Translations under genes and position numbers: made by a program
The notes under the pieces: model-generated
Database searches by the model: none
What the model was told of the DNA's origin: nothing
Seen by the model: the letters and a program-made list of their open reading frames with translations, nothing else
In this document: positions 6,548-8,239 of the stretch, one piece after another
Position numbering within the stretch: position 1 is the first letter of the stretch
Layout of the letters: the number at the start of each line of letters is the position of its first letter
NCBI GenBank assembly: GCA_964525045.1
Contig: CAZGFD010000051.1
Location: forward strand, 1-8,239
Origin: G020348185 sp964525045
Lineage (GTDB): Bacteria; Nitrospirota; Nitrospiria; Nitrospirales; UBA8639
Length of the DNA stretch: 8,239 nt
Direction: 5' to 3'

Positions 6548-7684
6548 ATGCGTAATAAACTCATTATTGGTTTTTTAGTGGTAGGCGGAATCTTCATCGT
6601 CACAGGTTTACTCAGCATCACGGCTACGATAGCCAGAGGGGCCGAAAATCCAGAGGGGCAGGTTTACACGATGAGCAACAGTCCTGAAGGAAATGAAGTG
6701 TTGGTCTTTGATCGGGATACTAGGGGTATTCTTACCCCAGTCGGGAACTTCCCAACAGGTGGATTGGGGACAGGAGAAGCATTGGGCAATCAGGGAGGTA
6801 TTATTCTCGATCCGAGTTTTCGCTGGCTCCTGGTGGTCAATGCAGGAGATGGGACGATCTCCAGCTTCGAAGTCGAAGAAAACGGGTTGAATCTCATTAA
6901 TACGGAGGCATCGGGAGGATATTCACCTGTCAGTATAACGGTTTTCGGGACATTGGTGTATGTGGTCAATGCCGGGAATCCTGAAAATCCGGTTTCCAAT
7001 CCGGACAATATTTCCGGCTTTCGTCTTGGTGAAGACGGGACCCTCACACCTATTCCCGGCTCTACCAAGCCTCTCAGCCAAGATTTAACGGCGCCAGCTC
7101 AGATCAGCTTCAACAGGGGAGGGACGGTTCTTGTCATTACTGAAAAAGCGACAAGGATTATTGGAACGTATACCGTAAATTCAGACGGGACTCCCGGGAC
7201 CTTCAATACTCGAACAGCGGCTGTTCCCACACCATTTGGGTTTAGTTTTGGTGATCGAGACACTGTTTTTATTTCTGAAGCCAATGGTGGAAATGCCGGG
7301 GTCGTAGCTTCCTATCGGGTCAATCCAGAAACGGGGATTGTCACGGGTCCCCCGGTGAGCATCTTGCAGGCAGAAAATGCAACCTGTTGGGTGGTGATTT
7401 CCAATGATGGAGCCATCGGTTATGCGACAAATACCGCCAGTTCCACGATTTCGATTTTTCAAATAAATTTCGATGGAACATTACAATTACTTGATGGCCG
7501 GTTCAGTGCGCGAACAGGAGCAGGACCCATAGACCTGGTCATCACAAGAGATGGAGAAAACGTATATTCGCTCAACTCCGGGGACAATGAAATCCAGGCC
7601 TTCACGGTCCGGAGGGATGGAGGTTTACTAGGGAGACGATCAGTCCCAGTTCCGGGCGGGGCGAATGGACTGGCAGTCAGATAA
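6548..7684 (+). CDS. Exported lactonase-like (6-phosphogluconolactonase-fold) beta-propeller protein
   Basis: The product is 378 residues from the ATG at 6548, which has AAGGAGGA upstream and starts directly with a signal sequence (MRNKLIIGFLVVGGIFIVTG, hydrophobic to about residue 26, probable cleavage around IARGA). The mature part shows repeated propeller blades typical of the COG2706 lactonase family: EVLVFDRDTRGILTPVG, LLVVNAGDGTISSFEVEENG, QISFNRGGTVLVITEKATR, AIGYATNTASSTISIFQINF and NVYSLNSGDNEIQAFTV. Family members include cytosolic 6-phosphogluconolactonase, but an exported version is unlikely to serve that pathway, and its substrate is unknown. A second in-frame ATG at 6476 also has a site (TAGGAGA) and would add 24 polar residues before the signal. 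It lies 181 bp after the sigma gene on the same strand and is probably co-transcribed or sigma-dependent. Confidence 0.85.
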   Translation: MRNKLIIGFLVVGGIFIVTGLLSITATIARGAENPEGQVYTMSNSPEGNEVLVFDRDTRGILTPVGNFPTGGLGTGEALGNQGGIILDPSFRWLLVVNAGDGTISSFEVEENGLNLINTEASGGYSPVSITVFGTLVYVVNAGNPENPVSNPDNISGFRLGEDGTLTPIPGSTKPLSQDLTAPAQISFNRGGTVLVITEKATRIIGTYTVNSDGTPGTFNTRTAAVPTPFGFSFGDRDTVFISEANGGNAGVVASYRVNPETGIVTGPPVSILQAENATCWVVISNDGAIGYATNTASSTISIFQINFDGTLQLLDGRFSARTGAGPIDLVITRDGENVYSLNSGDNEIQAFTVRRDGGLLGRRSVPVPGGANGLAVR

Positions 7685-7707
7685 GGGAAGGAAATGCTGA
7701 TAAGGTT

Positions 7708-7803
7708 CATAGGGGTTTTTCACGCTGTTTTCTGGAAATGAGAAAGGTACCGCAGAGGCCGCGGCACGTCAATTTCCCCGGTCAGCCAGCTCAACAGGAG
7801 TTC
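7708..7803. repeat. Diverged interspersed repeat R, copy B
   Basis: This copy matches 53-148. Its minus-strand frame reads from the element junction near 7830 as RYLAEAGNRELLLSWLTGEI and then DVPRPLRYLSHFQKTA, ending at a TGA. This looks like the C-terminal tail of a protein gene whose 5' part has been lost at the boundary of the element on its right. Family not recognised. It begins 23 bp after the lactonase-like gene. Confidence 0.5.
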
Positions 7804-7832
7804 CCGATTCCCCGCCTCTGCCAGGTACCTTT
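7743..7832. repeat. Long inverted repeat flanking a 54-nt loop
   Basis: AAAGGTACCGCAGAGGC (7743-7759) pairs with GCCTCTGCCAGGTACCTTT (7814-7832), a perfect 17-bp match apart from a two-base bulge. As RNA it could form a strong stem just downstream of the lactonase-like gene and protect or end its transcript. It lacks a following T tract, so a classical terminator is unlikely. Confidence 0.45.
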
Positions 7833-8073
7833 AGGGGTCAGGTTTTGTTTTTGATGATAGAGTTTTAGGAAAAGTAATGGGGCGCAGACCTTGGCGGGCG
7901 TTTTGAGCTACATATCCGATTCGGAGGATAGTGAACCTTTGAAAGCCTACATGAGATGGAGCAAATGTTTCCCAAATGACGGAAAAGCTATAGGGTCCTT
8001 GGTCCTAACAGAGGAACCTCCTCACCTCGAGAAGAGGTTAAACTCTAATCTATAAAATAAGCAACCTGCCCCC
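7831..8073. mobile_element. Second TIR element family (MITE-like), about 243 bp
   Basis: The left end carries GGGGTCAGGTT (7834-7844) and the right end AACCTGCCCCC (8063-8073), an 11-bp inverted match with one mismatch. The pentamer TACCT occurs directly outside both ends (7826-7830 and 8074-8078) and may be a target duplication. The interior has no credible gene but includes small stems (AACCTC/GAGGTT near 8015-8039). The interior differs from the 144-397 family, though size and G-rich ends are alike, so related transposition machinery is possible. Confidence 0.5.
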
Positions 8074-8143
8074 TACCTATTCATTCACACTGCTCCTTGG
8101 TCTTCCCAGACCTCCCCTTTCTCCACCATGTCGGATTTGGTGG

Positions 8144-8188
8144 AAATATCCTGTGCACAAGTGTCGGAAAGGATCTTCTAGGATATTT
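8144..8188. repeat. 9-bp perfect inverted repeat near the right edge
   Basis: AAATATCCT (8144-8152) and AGGATATTT (8180-8188) are separated by 27 nt that include the palindrome TGTGCACA (8152-8159). The final 160 bases otherwise show no supported gene: one frame on each strand is open but has no start, binding site or recognisable residues. Confidence 0.3.
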
Positions 8189-8239
8189 AACAGGCTCAGA
8201 TTGCGACGCCTGAATCCCGAGATGGATCTCCTGCTGTTT

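Noticed and set aside
8085..8239. Open minus-strand frame of about 50 codons entering from the right edge
   Set aside because: It contains no recognisable motif, an opposite-strand frame is equally open, and the start is outside the window.

Overview
The window holds six protein genes embedded in repeat-rich intergenic DNA of a Gram-negative-type bacterium. Three products carry export signals. Gene starts with good Shine-Dalgarno sequences (AAGGAGG, GGAGG) point to ordinary bacterial translation. Gene content (secreted beta-propellers, a HEAT-repeat lipoprotein-like factor, many small TIR-bounded repeats, roughly 50% GC by eye) would fit a Nitrospira-like member of the Nitrospirota. That placement is an impression only; no marker gene is present.

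Left part (1-780): no complete gene. It holds a diverged repeat R (53-148) with a protein-like minus-strand frame, a ~250 bp element with terminal inverted repeats (copy 1, 144-397), two small hairpins (402-448), a nested REP-like inverted repeat (532-624), and a minus-strand terminator (711-739). Three minus-strand genes follow: a secreted HEAT-repeat protein (780-1691), a pentapeptide-repeat protein (1824-2405), and a secreted His-rich beta-propeller (2691-3920). Copy 2 of the TIR element (2374-2625) sits inside the original 5' end of the pentapeptide gene. It is bounded by a 6-bp direct repeat, CGCAAA, and joining the flanks rebuilds an additional pentapeptide-repeat segment.

Middle (3921-4504): a likely promoter for the propeller gene, a ~123 bp element with short GGGGTC ends, and a truncated copy 3 of the TIR family.

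Right part: an AraC-family regulator (minus, 4505-5437) is divergent from an ECF-type sigma factor (plus, 5557-6366), which is followed by a secreted lactonase-like beta-propeller (6548-7684). No anti-sigma gene is visible between them. These three genes look like one regulatory neighbourhood: two regulators sharing a 119-bp control region and an exported beta-propeller downstream. Downstream lie the second copy of repeat R (7708-7803), a long-armed hairpin, and a different ~243 bp element (7831-8073) with GGGG(T/G)CAGGTT ends and a TACCT direct repeat.

I saw no CRISPR array, defence cassette, tRNA or rRNA. The strongest unusual signal is the small TIR element family and its effect on neighbouring genes: at two sites its outward-reading end supplies an ATG and the first codons (M-x-S-x-D-P-L-F) of an open frame in the flanking DNA.
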